Part shown: positions 34,702 to 42,939 of the stretch, piece after piece
Position numbering within the stretch: position 1 is the stretch's first letter
How the letters are laid out: every line of letters starts with the position of its first letter
From: JBDHWI01 sp964590135
GTDB taxonomy: Bacteria > Chloroflexota > Anaerolineae > J036 > Brachytrichaceae
Assembly (NCBI GenBank): GCA_964590135.1
Contig: CAZPVX010000020.1
Coordinates: 1-64,000, forward strand
Direction: 5' to 3'
Length of the DNA: 64,000 nucleotides
Notes under the pieces: generated by a model
Databases searched by the model: none
What the model was told of the DNA's origin: nothing
Seen by the model: the letters and a program-made list of their open reading frames with translations, nothing else
Translations under genes and position numbers: made by a program

Positions 34702-36282
34702 CTATGGATTTGAGAATTCAATGTAAACCGGCTTGACGTCTATGGCAAATGACCGCGCCCGCGCATCGCTCACCCCCAGCGCATCGGTGATGTCCGTCGG
34801 CAATTGCGCAAAGGTCGCCAGCTTCGTTGCGCCGCCGCGCGACCACACCAGCCATACATCCGTATCACCGCGCTTGAACTTATAGCCAGCAAGACCACTG
34901 ATGCCAACATCAGCCTGAGTGATCTCGCCGACAAAGGTCGCGCCGCCGATGCGCTGCCGGCCCACCTCGAACGCTGCGAGCGCCGGCTTCGGATTTATCC
35001 CATCCCACAGCGCCGATCCCCACCAGCCGTTAAGGCTGTACCAGGTGATGGCGAGGTGACCTTCCGCCATCGCTGCGGCCATGCCCTGCGCCATGTAATA
35101 TGCTTTCGTTGTCTCGTATTTCTCGTTGTTCGTCACCCCGCCGCCGTTCGTGCCGCAGCTATCACAGATCACTGCCAGTTCGGTGTTGATGATGTACTTG
35201 TCAGTGACCTTGTATTTCTGCATCACATCTTTGAAGAAGCGGCTCTTCACCACCAGCAACGGGCCGGTGGTGTTCCATGCGCTGGGCCAGTTTGGCGTGC
35301 CAAACCCGCCGATGCTGCCGGCGTAGTAGTAGTCGTATGTGTGATAGCTCAGGCCGTCAAAATATGGCGCGCCGCCGCCAACCAGAATGCCCTCGAAGAA
35401 TTTCGATTGCACGCATTTGCCGCCGCGCGCCGGATCGCAATTTGCAAGCAGTCCACCGACAAGCACCTGCGCCTCAGGGTCTGCAGCTTTCATCAAGGGA
35501 TAAGCCGCCTTCAACGCAGTGGCATAGTAGCGGCCGCCGTAATACACATCAGTGCTTTCACCCCAGCAGCCCCACACCGGCGCGCCGCTGGCCACTGGCG
35601 CATCCGGCTCGTTCCAGATCTCAAAATACTTCACGTTGTAGGGCGCCTTGCTGTAGCGCGCCACCGCATCACCCATGAATTTGCCAAATGCGGCCATCCT
35701 GTCGCTGCGAACTGGGCCACATTCGGAGTTGGTGTATTTGCGCGCCCATGCCGGCGTGCTGCGCACGATCAGGATGACCTTCAAATTCAGGCGCGCCGCC
35801 TCAATCAATTCACGCTCCAGCGCGATGACATTGCTCCAATTGCGCGCGCCCGGGATTGGCTCCACCGCGCTCCACACCAACGCATTGCGGCGAATCCATG
35901 TCGCACCCTTTTCTGCCAGCAACGTCCCGCCAGTGAACATGTTCTCTATCTCGACGCCGAAGACACTGTCGCCGGTAATGGTGACAGGCACCGAAGGTTG
36001 CAGGGTTGGCGCCAATGTCGGCACGGGCGTCACCGGCGTTGCGGTGGGATCGTTGAGCACGAGCGGCAGATAAGCGCTGCCTGTAGGCGCAGGTGGGGGC
36101 GTGCCAGTCGTGCCTGCCTCGACAATGATCGATTCTGGTTCCGGCAACTGTGCTGCATCCGGCGTTTGCTCGGGTTCCAGAAGCTGCGCAAGGCTATCGT
36201 GCGCGCATCCTGCCAGGATGAGGCCGATGAACGACGCCAGCACGACCATGATGCGCGCGTTGGGGTGCTTTTTGTTCTGCAT
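34702..36282 (-). CDS. Lipoprotein glycoside hydrolase, clan GH-A-like barrel
   Basis: 526 aa. Lipobox LILAGC (Cys26), then a Pro/Thr-rich tether of about 75 residues that includes AYLPLVLND. A (beta/alpha)8 barrel follows from about residue 105. The candidate acid/base is Glu225 in FEIWNEPDAP and the candidate nucleophile is Glu368 in IINTELAV, the strand 4/strand 7 arrangement of retaining clan-A enzymes. The C-terminal beta domain starts near GGATFVGEI. The family number (GH5, GH39 or similar) cannot be fixed. It acts outside the cell and would feed sugars to the cytoplasmic hydrolases nearby. Confidence 0.8.
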   Translation of the reverse strand: MQNKKHPNARIMVVLASFIGLILAGCAHDSLAQLLEPEQTPDAAQLPEPESIIVEAGTTGTPPPAPTGSAYLPLVLNDPTATPVTPVPTLAPTLQPSVPVTITGDSVFGVEIENMFTGGTLLAEKGATWIRRNALVWSAVEPIPGARNWSNVIALERELIEAARLNLKVILIVRSTPAWARKYTNSECGPVRSDRMAAFGKFMGDAVARYSKAPYNVKYFEIWNEPDAPVASGAPVWGCWGESTDVYYGGRYYATALKAAYPLMKAADPEAQVLVGGLLANCDPARGGKCVQSKFFEGILVGGGAPYFDGLSYHTYDYYYAGSIGGFGTPNWPSAWNTTGPLLVVKSRFFKDVMQKYKVTDKYIINTELAVICDSCGTNGGGVTNNEKYETTKAYYMAQGMAAAMAEGHLAITWYSLNGWWGSALWDGINPKPALAAFEVGRQRIGGATFVGEITQADVGISGLAGYKFKRGDTDVWLVWSRGGATKLATFAQLPTDITDALGVSDARARSFAIDVKPVYIEFSNP

Positions 36283-36380
36283 GCGTTTCAGGATCGATCG
36301 ATGCGCCTCTGCTGCAGCATCGCGCCGCCCGATTATATGGATGGCGACAAAGAAGTTGGATCACACCGCAGCAGATTCGC

Positions 36381-36815
36381 TTACGACACGCTGACGATGA
36401 TGCTGCCGGCGGCGATCATCGCGATGCCCAGCCAACTCTTCCAGTTGCCGCTCTCGCCGAGGAACACCAGCGCGAGAACGGCGACAAACACCACGCTGAG
36501 CTTGTCGATGGGCGCGACGCGTGAGGCCGGCCCCAACTGCAAAGCGCGGTAATAGCACAGCCACGACAGGCCGGTGGCGATGCCCGACAGCGTCAGAAAC
36601 ACCAGCGTGCGTGTCGACAGCTCGCCAATGCCGCGCCACGCAGACTGCGCAGTGACGAATGTCGCTGCGACCAGCAAGATGATGACGGTGCGGATGAATG
36701 TGGCGAGATTGGAGTTGACGTTCTCCACGCCAATCTTGCCAAAGATGGCCGTCAAAGCCGCGAAGATGGCCGACAAAAATGCGAAGAACTGCCAGGATTG
36801 TGTGATCGCCTTCAT
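36381..36815 (-). CDS. EamA-domain small transporter
   Basis: 144 aa from ATG 36815; an in-frame ATG at 36833 is possible. Four to five TM helices form one EamA repeat (FFAFLSAIFAALTAIFGKIG ... WLGIAMIAAGSIIVSVS), so it probably works as a dimer, like other half-size EamA proteins. Substrate unknown. The RidA gene starts upstream on the same strand and ends just before this gene begins, suggesting cotranscription. Confidence 0.85.
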   Translation of the reverse strand: MKAITQSWQFFAFLSAIFAALTAIFGKIGVENVNSNLATFIRTVIILLVAATFVTAQSAWRGIGELSTRTLVFLTLSGIATGLSWLCYYRALQLGPASRVAPIDKLSVVFVAVLALVFLGESGNWKSWLGIAMIAAGSIIVSVS

Positions 36816-36839
36816 GCCGGAAAGCTTACACACGCATGG

Positions 36840-37226
36840 TTACACCGCAATCACCGCATCGACTTCGATCTCGACCAGAAATTGTTCGGCAACGAGTTTG
36901 GCCTGCACCAGCGTCGCTGCAGGACGAATTGCGCCGAACACCTCGCCGTGCACTCGCGCCACCGCCTCCCAATCACCCATGTTGCTGACGAACATGCGCG
37001 TGCGCACCACGTCGCTCAACTGCGCGCCGAGTTGGTTCAGCGCCCGCTCAATTTTCTGGAGAATGAAGCGCGTCTGCGCGGCCGGGTCATCGCCGCCAAT
37101 GAGTTGCTCGCCGTCGGCAGCAGTTGTACCGCTCACCCACACCTGATTGCCCACGCGCACCGCGCGCGCGTAGCCGGCCACCGCCTCCCATGTCGTCCCA
37201 CTGCTGACAGATGTTCGCTGTTGCAT
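36840..37226 (-). CDS. RidA family reactive-imine deaminase-like protein
   Basis: 128 aa, full length for RidA/YjgF. Visible: VWVSGTTAADGEQLIG, DVVRTRMFVSNMGDW, the ligand-binding Arg101 in IRPAATLVQ and acidic residues in FLVEIEVDAV. RidA hydrolyses the enamine/imine intermediates released by threonine dehydratase and protects branched-chain amino-acid synthesis. It is divergently placed next to the citramalate synthase attenuator, so an isoleucine-related context is plausible. Confidence 0.88.
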   Translation of the reverse strand: MQQRTSVSSGTTWEAVAGYARAVRVGNQVWVSGTTAADGEQLIGGDDPAAQTRFILQKIERALNQLGAQLSDVVRTRMFVSNMGDWEAVARVHGEVFGAIRPAATLVQAKLVAEQFLVEIEVDAVIAV

Positions 37227-37308
37227 GATGCCGGCGATTATCCGTCACGCGCAACAGCGTTCACGCCGGCGCTTGAAAGCCTGCCTTCAACCTGTCTGAT
37301 AGGTGAGG

Positions 37309-37336
37309 TTGACAACTCAGAGGCGCCGGCTAGACT
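37309..37336 (+). promoter_or_regulatory. Promoter of the citramalate synthase attenuator
   Basis: TTGACA (37309-37314, perfect -35), a 16-nt spacer and TAGACT (37331-37336, 4/6 match to -10). Transcription would begin near 37343, about 7 nt before the leader-peptide ATG. Confidence 0.8.
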
Positions 37337-37349
37337 AGCGGCCATCAAC

Positions 37350-37430
37350 ATGCAGGCACGCGCCATGGCCATCTCGATTATTTCGATTCGCGGCATCATT
37401 ATTGATCCGCGAATCTTGTGCATGGATTGA
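37350..37430 (+). CDS. Isoleucine-rich leader peptide (attenuator)
   Basis: 26 codons, MQARAMAISIISIRGIIIDP then RILCMD and TGA. Eight of the 26 residues are Ile, including ATT-ATT and ATC-ATT-ATT runs. A second ATG at 37365 gives a 21-aa version. The tail can form a 9-bp hairpin, GATTCGCGG (37385-37393) with CCGCGAATC (37407-37415), whose loop holds the Ile triplet. It sits between a good promoter and an intrinsic terminator, upstream of the first enzyme of isoleucine synthesis. This is the classic layout of ribosome-mediated attenuation. I found no convincing antiterminator by eye. Confidence 0.85.
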   Translation: MQARAMAISIISIRGIIIDPRILCMD

Positions 37431-37468
37431 AGATGGCAAGGCGCGTCAGCGCAAACAACAGACAATTG

Positions 37469-37497
37469 GCCCTCTGGAAATCCAGGGGGCTTTTTTT
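37469..37497 (+). terminator. Attenuator terminator
   Basis: GCCCTCTGG (37469-37477) pairs with CCAGGGGGC (37482-37490), with one G-T pair, around the loop AAAT. T7 follows immediately (37491-37497). It begins 38 nt after the leader-peptide stop and 85 nt before the citramalate synthase ATG, so it would end transcription before the gene. Confidence 0.92.
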
Positions 37498-37581
37498 GGC
37501 TCATGCAAGAGCGCAAGGCCGCCAGCGGCAGGAAACATCCAGCGTTGTGCGACTGTGCGGTTGCGAGGGGAAAAAGAAATC

Positions 37582-39150
37582 ATGCTGACAAAGTTATATG
37601 ACACCACGCTGCGAGATGGCACCCAGGGCGAAGGCATCAACCTCTCAGTTGACGATAAGTTGCGCATTGCCAGAAAGCTCGACGACTTCGGCATGCACTA
37701 CATCGAGGGCGGGTGGCCCGGCAGCAACCCCAAAGATGCCGAGTTCTTCAGCCGCGCGCAGGCCATCCCGTTCAAGCACGCCAGGCTCACCGCCTTTGGC
37801 AGCACACGCAAAGCCAACAGCATGGTCGAAGCCGATGCGCAAATCAAGATGCTGATGGATGCAAACACGCCGGCGGTGACAATGGTGGCAAAGACCAGCA
37901 AGCTGCATGTGACGCATGTGCTGGAGACTGATCTGGAAGAAAACCTCGACATGATCGCCGACAGCGTGAGCTACTTCAAGGCGCGTGGCAAGGAGGTGTT
38001 GCACGATGCCGAGCATTACTTCGACGGCTTCAAGCTGGACAAGGACTATGCGCTGATGACGTTGAAGGCTGCGCGCGACGCCGGCGCTGACTGGCTCGTG
38101 CTGTGCGACACCAATGGCGGAACCATGCCCTGGGAGATCGAAGAGATCGTTCGATTCACCATCGCAGAACTCGGCGCGGATCACGCTTCGTTGCGCTTTG
38201 GCATTCACACCCACAACGACGCCGGCCTGGCTGTGGCAAATGCATTGGCTGCGGTGCGCGCTGGTTGCCGGCAGGTGCAGGGTGTGGTGAATGGCTACGG
38301 CGAGCGCGTTGGCAATTGCAATCTCATCGACACCATCGCCAACCTTAAATTGAAACTCGATGACGACTGCGTGAGCGATGAGCAACTGCGCAGCCTGACC
38401 GAGCTTTCGCACTACGTCAGCGAGATGGCGAACCTCGCGCCAAACATCCGCGCGCCCTATGTCGGCCAGTCTGCCTTCGCGCACAAGGGCGGCATCCACG
38501 TCGCAGCGATACTGAAGCTCGAAGAGAGCTACCAGCACATCAACCCCACACTGGTGGGCAACCAGAAGCGCGTGCTGGTGAGCGAGTTGAGCGGGCGGAG
38601 CAACATCGCCTACAAGGCGCAGCAATTCGGCCTTGACCCCAGCAAGGATGAAGTGAAGCAGGTGTTGGCCGAGATCAAAGCACTCGAGAATCGCGGTTAC
38701 TTTTTCGAAGGTGCAGATGCGACGGTTGAGCTCATGCTGCGCCGCGCGCAAGCCGGCTATGTGCGCCCCTTCGAGTTGCTGGACTTCATGACCGTGGTCG
38801 AGAATCGCCGCGGGCGTGGCCTGCTGGCCGAGGCCAACGTCAAGGTGAAGGTCGGCAACGAGATCTCGCACACGGCGGCGGAGGGCGACGGCCCGGTCAA
38901 CGCACTCGACACCGCGCTGCGCAAGGCGTTGCTGCCGCATTACCCGCAGATCGACGAAGTGCGTCTGGTCGACTACAAGGTGCGCATCCTCGACGGCGAC
39001 AAGGCCACCGCTGCGACGACGCGCGTCACCATCGACAGCCGCAACGCGCGCCGCAACTGGACCACCGTCGGCTCGTCGGTCAACATTGTCGATGCATCAT
39101 GGCAGGCGCTGGCTGATTCGCTCGAGTATGCGATCATGGTGGCATCGTAG
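37582..39150 (+). CDS. cimA: (R)-citramalate synthase
   Basis: 522 aa, start MLTKLYDTTLRDGTQGEG; a GAGGGG Shine-Dalgarno lies 11 nt upstream. It condenses pyruvate and acetyl-CoA to citramalate, the threonine-independent entry to isoleucine. The HMGL-like catalytic barrel has DTTLRDGTQGE, GWPGSNPKDAEFF, and metal-binding HTHNDAGLAVAN (about 209-220), followed by GYGERVGNCNL. A C-terminal LeuA-type allosteric domain starts near residue 395. The length and GEGINLS pattern favour the CimA subgroup over 2-isopropylmalate synthase. Expression appears controlled by the Ile-rich leader. Confidence 0.9.
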   Translation: MLTKLYDTTLRDGTQGEGINLSVDDKLRIARKLDDFGMHYIEGGWPGSNPKDAEFFSRAQAIPFKHARLTAFGSTRKANSMVEADAQIKMLMDANTPAVTMVAKTSKLHVTHVLETDLEENLDMIADSVSYFKARGKEVLHDAEHYFDGFKLDKDYALMTLKAARDAGADWLVLCDTNGGTMPWEIEEIVRFTIAELGADHASLRFGIHTHNDAGLAVANALAAVRAGCRQVQGVVNGYGERVGNCNLIDTIANLKLKLDDDCVSDEQLRSLTELSHYVSEMANLAPNIRAPYVGQSAFAHKGGIHVAAILKLEESYQHINPTLVGNQKRVLVSELSGRSNIAYKAQQFGLDPSKDEVKQVLAEIKALENRGYFFEGADATVELMLRRAQAGYVRPFELLDFMTVVENRRGRGLLAEANVKVKVGNEISHTAAEGDGPVNALDTALRKALLPHYPQIDEVRLVDYKVRILDGDKATAATTRVTIDSRNARRNWTTVGSSVNIVDASWQALADSLEYAIMVAS

Positions 39151-39196
39151 CGGTGTGTTTGCAAGGCGCTTTCGAAGTGCGCCACAAAGGATTGAC

Positions 39197-39985
39197 ATGG
39201 GCAACACGCTTGAACAACTGATTGCACAGGGTCGCACAGCTGAAATCTACGCCTGGGGCGAGGGTCGCGTGCTGAAACTGTTTCGCGCCGGCTATGCGCG
39301 CAGCGCATGCCAGCACGAATTCAACATCGCGCAGGCTGTCCATCACAGCGGTGTGCCGGCGCCGGCAGTCCTCGCGCAAACGCAGATCGAAGGCCGGCAT
39401 GGCATCGTCTACGAGCGCCTCGATGGCCGCACGATGCTCAGCGCACTTGCCGAGCAACCTGAGCGCCTGCTGGAAATGGCGCACAAGATGGCTGATCTGC
39501 ATCGGCAGATTCATCAACGCACTGCCATCGGCCTGCCGCGCTGGCATGACAAATTCAACCGGGCGCTCAGCCAGGCGCAGTTGAGCGACGCGCAAAAATC
39601 AGCCATCGCGCAACGTGCTGCCGCGCTGCCAGAGGCAGACAAAGTGTGCCACGGCGATTTCCACCCTGACAATATCGTGATCACGCCGGCTGGCTTGCGC
39701 GCCGTCGACTGGAACAACGCCTTCAGCGGCCATCCCCTCGCAGACATCGCGTGGACATCCCTGATCTTCCAGTCTGGTGAAGCGCCGCAGGGCAGCGACC
39801 CGCAGCTAACAGCGATGAAGATGGCGCGCGCATCTTTTCTCGAAGCCTATCTTCAGCGCCGGCTTGGCGCTGACCGCGCCGCGCTTGAAGCGTGGCTGTT
39901 GCCGACAGCGGTGATGCGCCTGACCGACAACATCGTCGAAGAGCGCGAGGCGTTGCTGCGCTTGATCGACAAAGCGCTAAGCTGA
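39197..39985 (+). CDS. APH-family small-molecule kinase
   Basis: 262 aa. Phosphotransferase of the aminoglycoside/choline kinase fold: a catalytic loop HGDFHPDN (152-159) and a metal-binding DWNN (171-174), with an N-lobe EIYAWGEGRVLKLF. The substrate is unknown; this fold includes kinases of sugars, homoserine, choline and antibiotics, and nothing here points to resistance. Start MGNTLEQL; an in-frame extension to 39086 overlaps the end of cimA and is less likely. Confidence 0.85.
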   Translation: MGNTLEQLIAQGRTAEIYAWGEGRVLKLFRAGYARSACQHEFNIAQAVHHSGVPAPAVLAQTQIEGRHGIVYERLDGRTMLSALAEQPERLLEMAHKMADLHRQIHQRTAIGLPRWHDKFNRALSQAQLSDAQKSAIAQRAAALPEADKVCHGDFHPDNIVITPAGLRAVDWNNAFSGHPLADIAWTSLIFQSGEAPQGSDPQLTAMKMARASFLEAYLQRRLGADRAALEAWLLPTAVMRLTDNIVEEREALLRLIDKALS

Positions 39986-40058
39986 TTTGCAAAGCACTCG
40001 CGATGTGTGACGCATTTCAAATGGTGGCCGGCGTTCAGAGAATCCTCAGCCGGCGCTT

Positions 40059-41321
40059 ATGCACACGTGCGTCAATAGCGCTGTGGTCAAGCGATTCGCT
40101 GCGTGCAAAAAGAGTCCGAGTGAGCAACTGCTCGTGTTGCTGTCCACCAGCGCGCTGGTGCTGGCCGCCTGCGGCGGCAATGCAACGGCGATTGACGCTG
40201 CTCCGCGCATCGAAGTGACGTTCTATCCCACACAGACGCCCGTGCCCGTCACGGTCACGCCCGTGCCGACCGCATTGCCAGCGATCGATCTGCCAGTTTC
40301 AACTTCAATCCCGCAAGCGCCGCCGACCCAAGCTGCGACCGAAACACCGCTGCCTGCAACTGCGACGCCCTCGCCACAGTTGTTTTCGCCGGCGGCGCCA
40401 TCGGCCTATCTCAGTGGCGTTCGTCACGAGCGGCAAACATGGAACAACTGCGGGCCGGCGACGATCTCGATGCTGCTTTCCCGCTTTGGCCGCACCGAAA
40501 CCCAGCGCGAAGCCGCAAAGTTCTTGAAGCCGGACAAGGAAGACAAAAACGTCAGTCCTGATGAGTTGGTGGCGTACGCACAATCGCTTGGTTACGAGGC
40601 ACTGGCTTTCGTCGGCGGAGACACCAGCATGCTGCGCACGTTGGTGACGAATGGCATCCCGGTCATCGTCGAAACCTGGTTCATCCCCAAACCCGACGAC
40701 GAGATGGGACATTACCAGTTGCTGGTCGGCTACGATGACACGTCGGTGATCTTCTACGACTCATATGAAGGGCCAGACCTGCGCGAGGACATCATCAAAT
40801 TTGAACCGCTGTGGCGCGTGTTCAACAACATGGCCGTGATCGTGTGGCGGCCGGAACAGCGGCCATTCGTGATGGAGATATTGGGTGAGCTGAGTGACAC
40901 GACGCGCATGCACGAGCGCGCACTGGAGAAGGCGCAGGCCGGCATTGCCGCCAACGCGCAAGACAAATTTGCCTGGTTTAACGCCGGCAGCAGCTTGCAA
41001 GCGCTGGGTCGCAGCGAGGAAGCCGCCCAGGCCTTCGATGCGGCGTTCAAGTTGCAATTGCCGTGGCGCATGATGTGGTATCAGTTCACGCCGTATGCCG
41101 CATACTACGACACCGGCCGGCATGACGATGTGATTGCCCTTGCAAACGCCACTCTCAAGCGCGTGAAGAACGTGGAAGAGGGTTTTTACTGGCGCGGCAA
41201 ATCGCTGGCCGCCAAGGGTGATGTCGAGGCTGCGCGCGCTGACTTCCAGCAGGCGCTCGTGTTCAACCCGAATTTTGCGCCGGCGCAGGCGGCCCTGAAC
41301 GCATTGGCGGCGACGCCCTGA
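40059..41321 (+). CDS. Lipoprotein with C39-like peptidase domain and TPR repeats
   Basis: 420 aa. Lipobox VLAAC (Cys38); GTG 40083 is an alternative start giving a shorter n-region. A Thr/Pro-rich tether (about 50-108) leads to a C39_2-type papain-like domain: Cys131 in NNCGPATISM, His218 in GHYQLLVGYDD, and an acidic partner in IFYDSYEG. TPR-like helices occupy about 275-420 (AWFNAGSSLQALGRSEEAAQAF, YWRGKSLAAKGDVEAA). Probably a surface-bound peptidase or peptidase-like binder. Its last 59 bp overlap the convergent MFS gene. Confidence 0.83.
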   Translation: MHTCVNSAVVKRFAACKKSPSEQLLVLLSTSALVLAACGGNATAIDAAPRIEVTFYPTQTPVPVTVTPVPTALPAIDLPVSTSIPQAPPTQAATETPLPATATPSPQLFSPAAPSAYLSGVRHERQTWNNCGPATISMLLSRFGRTETQREAAKFLKPDKEDKNVSPDELVAYAQSLGYEALAFVGGDTSMLRTLVTNGIPVIVETWFIPKPDDEMGHYQLLVGYDDTSVIFYDSYEGPDLREDIIKFEPLWRVFNNMAVIVWRPEQRPFVMEILGELSDTTRMHERALEKAQAGIAANAQDKFAWFNAGSSLQALGRSEEAAQAFDAAFKLQLPWRMMWYQFTPYAAYYDTGRHDDVIALANATLKRVKNVEEGFYWRGKSLAAKGDVEAARADFQQALVFNPNFAPAQAALNALAATP

Positions 41322-42375
41322 TGGAAGAGGCAAACTGCCGCGTGATACCCCACCCTAGCGCAACCGCAGCCATCACGATGACAACGCCAAGAATTGGTGG
41401 CGATGCAATTGCCGGCAATATGCCGCTGTAGACAGGCAGTCCGCCGATGGCAATGGCGAGGCCAAGCGCGAGGCCGGCAGCGGTGGCCGGATAGCGTGGA
41501 ACGGCGCGATAGACCGTCATCAGCGCGACCGGGGTTGCAGACTGCAACAGCGCAATGCCGAGCAGCAGCGCAACCACATGTTGCGCAAATAGTGTGAGCA
41601 GGCACGCCGCGCCGGCCAGCGCTCCCATCGCCCATGCCCGCCAGCCGATGCGATCGGCGAGAAAACCGCCGGCGAGCTTGCCGGCGAATGCGGCAGCGCC
41701 CATCATCAGCAGCATGTCGCCGCGCGCGTGCATCAGATAGTCCAGCGTCGTCCACACCGCCGAACGCAACGCAATGCCTGCCAACAATGCGATCATGATG
41801 AGGTCGTGCTGTTCAAGGGCGTGATCTGCACTGCCCGATGCGGGAAGGTTGGCACAGACCGCATCACCGACAATCGGCACAATTGCGATCAACCCACCCA
41901 CCAGCGCCAGCCCAAACGCCAATGGCGCAAACGGAAACAACGATGCAGAGGCCATCGCGCCACCCAATGCCAGCCCCATCACGCCCGGCGATGCAAAGAT
42001 GCCAACACTGCCCGCCCGACCTCGCGCGCACTGAAACGTGAGCGCGCCACCGCCAACATGAAACAAGCCGGAGCCAACGCCGGCGACCAGCACCGCGATG
42101 ATGGGCGCGAATGTGGCAATCAACATGGCTGTCGCCACACAGGCCAGGCCGGCGACCGCGAACAGGCGCGGCTTGCGCCAGCGATCGGCGAGGTAGCCGA
42201 ACAGCGGCTGCGCGGCGAAGGCGAGCAGGTTGTAAAGCATGACCAACGCGCCGGCCTGCACCAGGTTGAAGTGCAACGGCAAAAAACCGAGCAGCAAACC
42301 AGATGCGCCATCCGCTGCGCCATGCGCAAGGCCAAGCAGCGCCGGCGCGCGAAGGGGGCGTGCGAGAGTATTCAT
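41263..42375 (-). CDS. Major facilitator superfamily transporter
   Basis: 370 aa, about 11-12 TM helices with the MFS loop motif GYLADRWRKPRL (about 60-71) and a second-half echo GGFLADRIGWRAW. It lacks a long central loop. It resembles fosmidomycin-resistance/Fsr-like or sugar efflux members, but the substrate is not assigned. The C-terminal 19 codons overlap the end of the convergent C39-like gene. The small membrane-protein gene lies 9 bp upstream and is likely cotranscribed. Confidence 0.85.
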   Translation of the reverse strand: MNTLARPLRAPALLGLAHGAADGASGLLLGFLPLHFNLVQAGALVMLYNLLAFAAQPLFGYLADRWRKPRLFAVAGLACVATAMLIATFAPIIAVLVAGVGSGLFHVGGGALTFQCARGRAGSVGIFASPGVMGLALGGAMASASLFPFAPLAFGLALVGGLIAIVPIVGDAVCANLPASGSADHALEQHDLIMIALLAGIALRSAVWTTLDYLMHARGDMLLMMGAAAFAGKLAGGFLADRIGWRAWAMGALAGAACLLTLFAQHVVALLLGIALLQSATPVALMTVYRAVPRYPATAAGLALGLAIAIGGLPVYSGILPAIASPPILGVVIVMAAVALGWGITRQFASSIRASPPMRSGPPAPAQNSG

Positions 42376-42384
42376 GTCGACTTG

Positions 42385-42828
42385 CTATGCGAGGAACGAG
42401 CTGCCCAACACAATGGATGCAAAGATGAGGATGTAGCTGACGATGTTGATAAGCAGCGCCGGCTTGAACGCCTCGTGTTTCTTCGCCGGCAGCAATGCTG
42501 CCAGGACCAGCCACTCCACCAGCACGGTGATGACAAAGGCGACCAGCAGCGGCAACACCAGCAGCATCAGTTGATCTGCGCCGAGCGCTGAGCCGAGGAA
42601 CGCCTGCACCACAAAGACCAGCGCGCAGCCGGCGACCGTGGACGCCGCATTCGCCGCCAACGAATACAACACGCAGTTCAACCATGAGGCGTGCCACTTC
42701 ATCACGCGCAGCAGCACGCCTTCCAACAGCACGATGACGATCATCAGGCCGACGACGAAAGGCACAGCGAAGATCAGCAACAACGCCGGCCCGCCGGCAT
42801 CTGGCACGATGTAGTTCGATGGAGTCAT
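42385..42828 (-). CDS. Small membrane protein of unknown function
   Basis: 147 aa from ATG 42828, with four hydrophobic segments (LLLIFAVPFVVGLMIVIVLL, AASTVAGCALVFVVQAFLG, LLVLPLLVAFVITVLVEWLVL, ALLINIVSYILIFASIVLG). No family recognised. I chose this start because a CACAAT box (minus strand, 42838-42843) ends 9 nt before it; an ATG eight codons upstream at 42852 would lie beyond that box. It precedes the MFS gene by 9 bp. Confidence 0.65.
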   Translation of the reverse strand: MTPSNYIVPDAGGPALLLIFAVPFVVGLMIVIVLLEGVLLRVMKWHASWLNCVLYSLAANAASTVAGCALVFVVQAFLGSALGADQLMLLVLPLLVAFVITVLVEWLVLAALLPAKKHEAFKPALLINIVSYILIFASIVLGSSFLA

Positions 42829-42882
42829 GGTGCTGGGATTGTGGCGTTGCACCGCGCTTCGTGCAATCTTGTGGCCAGCATG

Positions 42883-42921
42883 AAAAACACCCAGAGGCAG
42901 GTCATAGACCCGCCTCTGGGT
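42883..42921 (-). terminator. Intrinsic terminator of the glycyl radical enzyme operon
   Basis: On the minus strand ACCCAGAGGC (from 42921 down) pairs perfectly with GCCTCTGGGT. An inner GGTC/GACC helix adds to the stem and is separated by one A-C mismatch. T5 follows after GTG (complement of 42883-42887). It is the strongest minus-strand terminator in the window, starting 19 nt after the stop. Confidence 0.9.
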
Positions 42922-42939
42922 GGAGGGGAGGGGGTGAAA

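Noticed and set aside
34804..36552. 582-codon plus-strand open frame
   Set aside because: Antisense to the clan-A hydrolase lipoprotein, which has a lipobox and WNEP motif.
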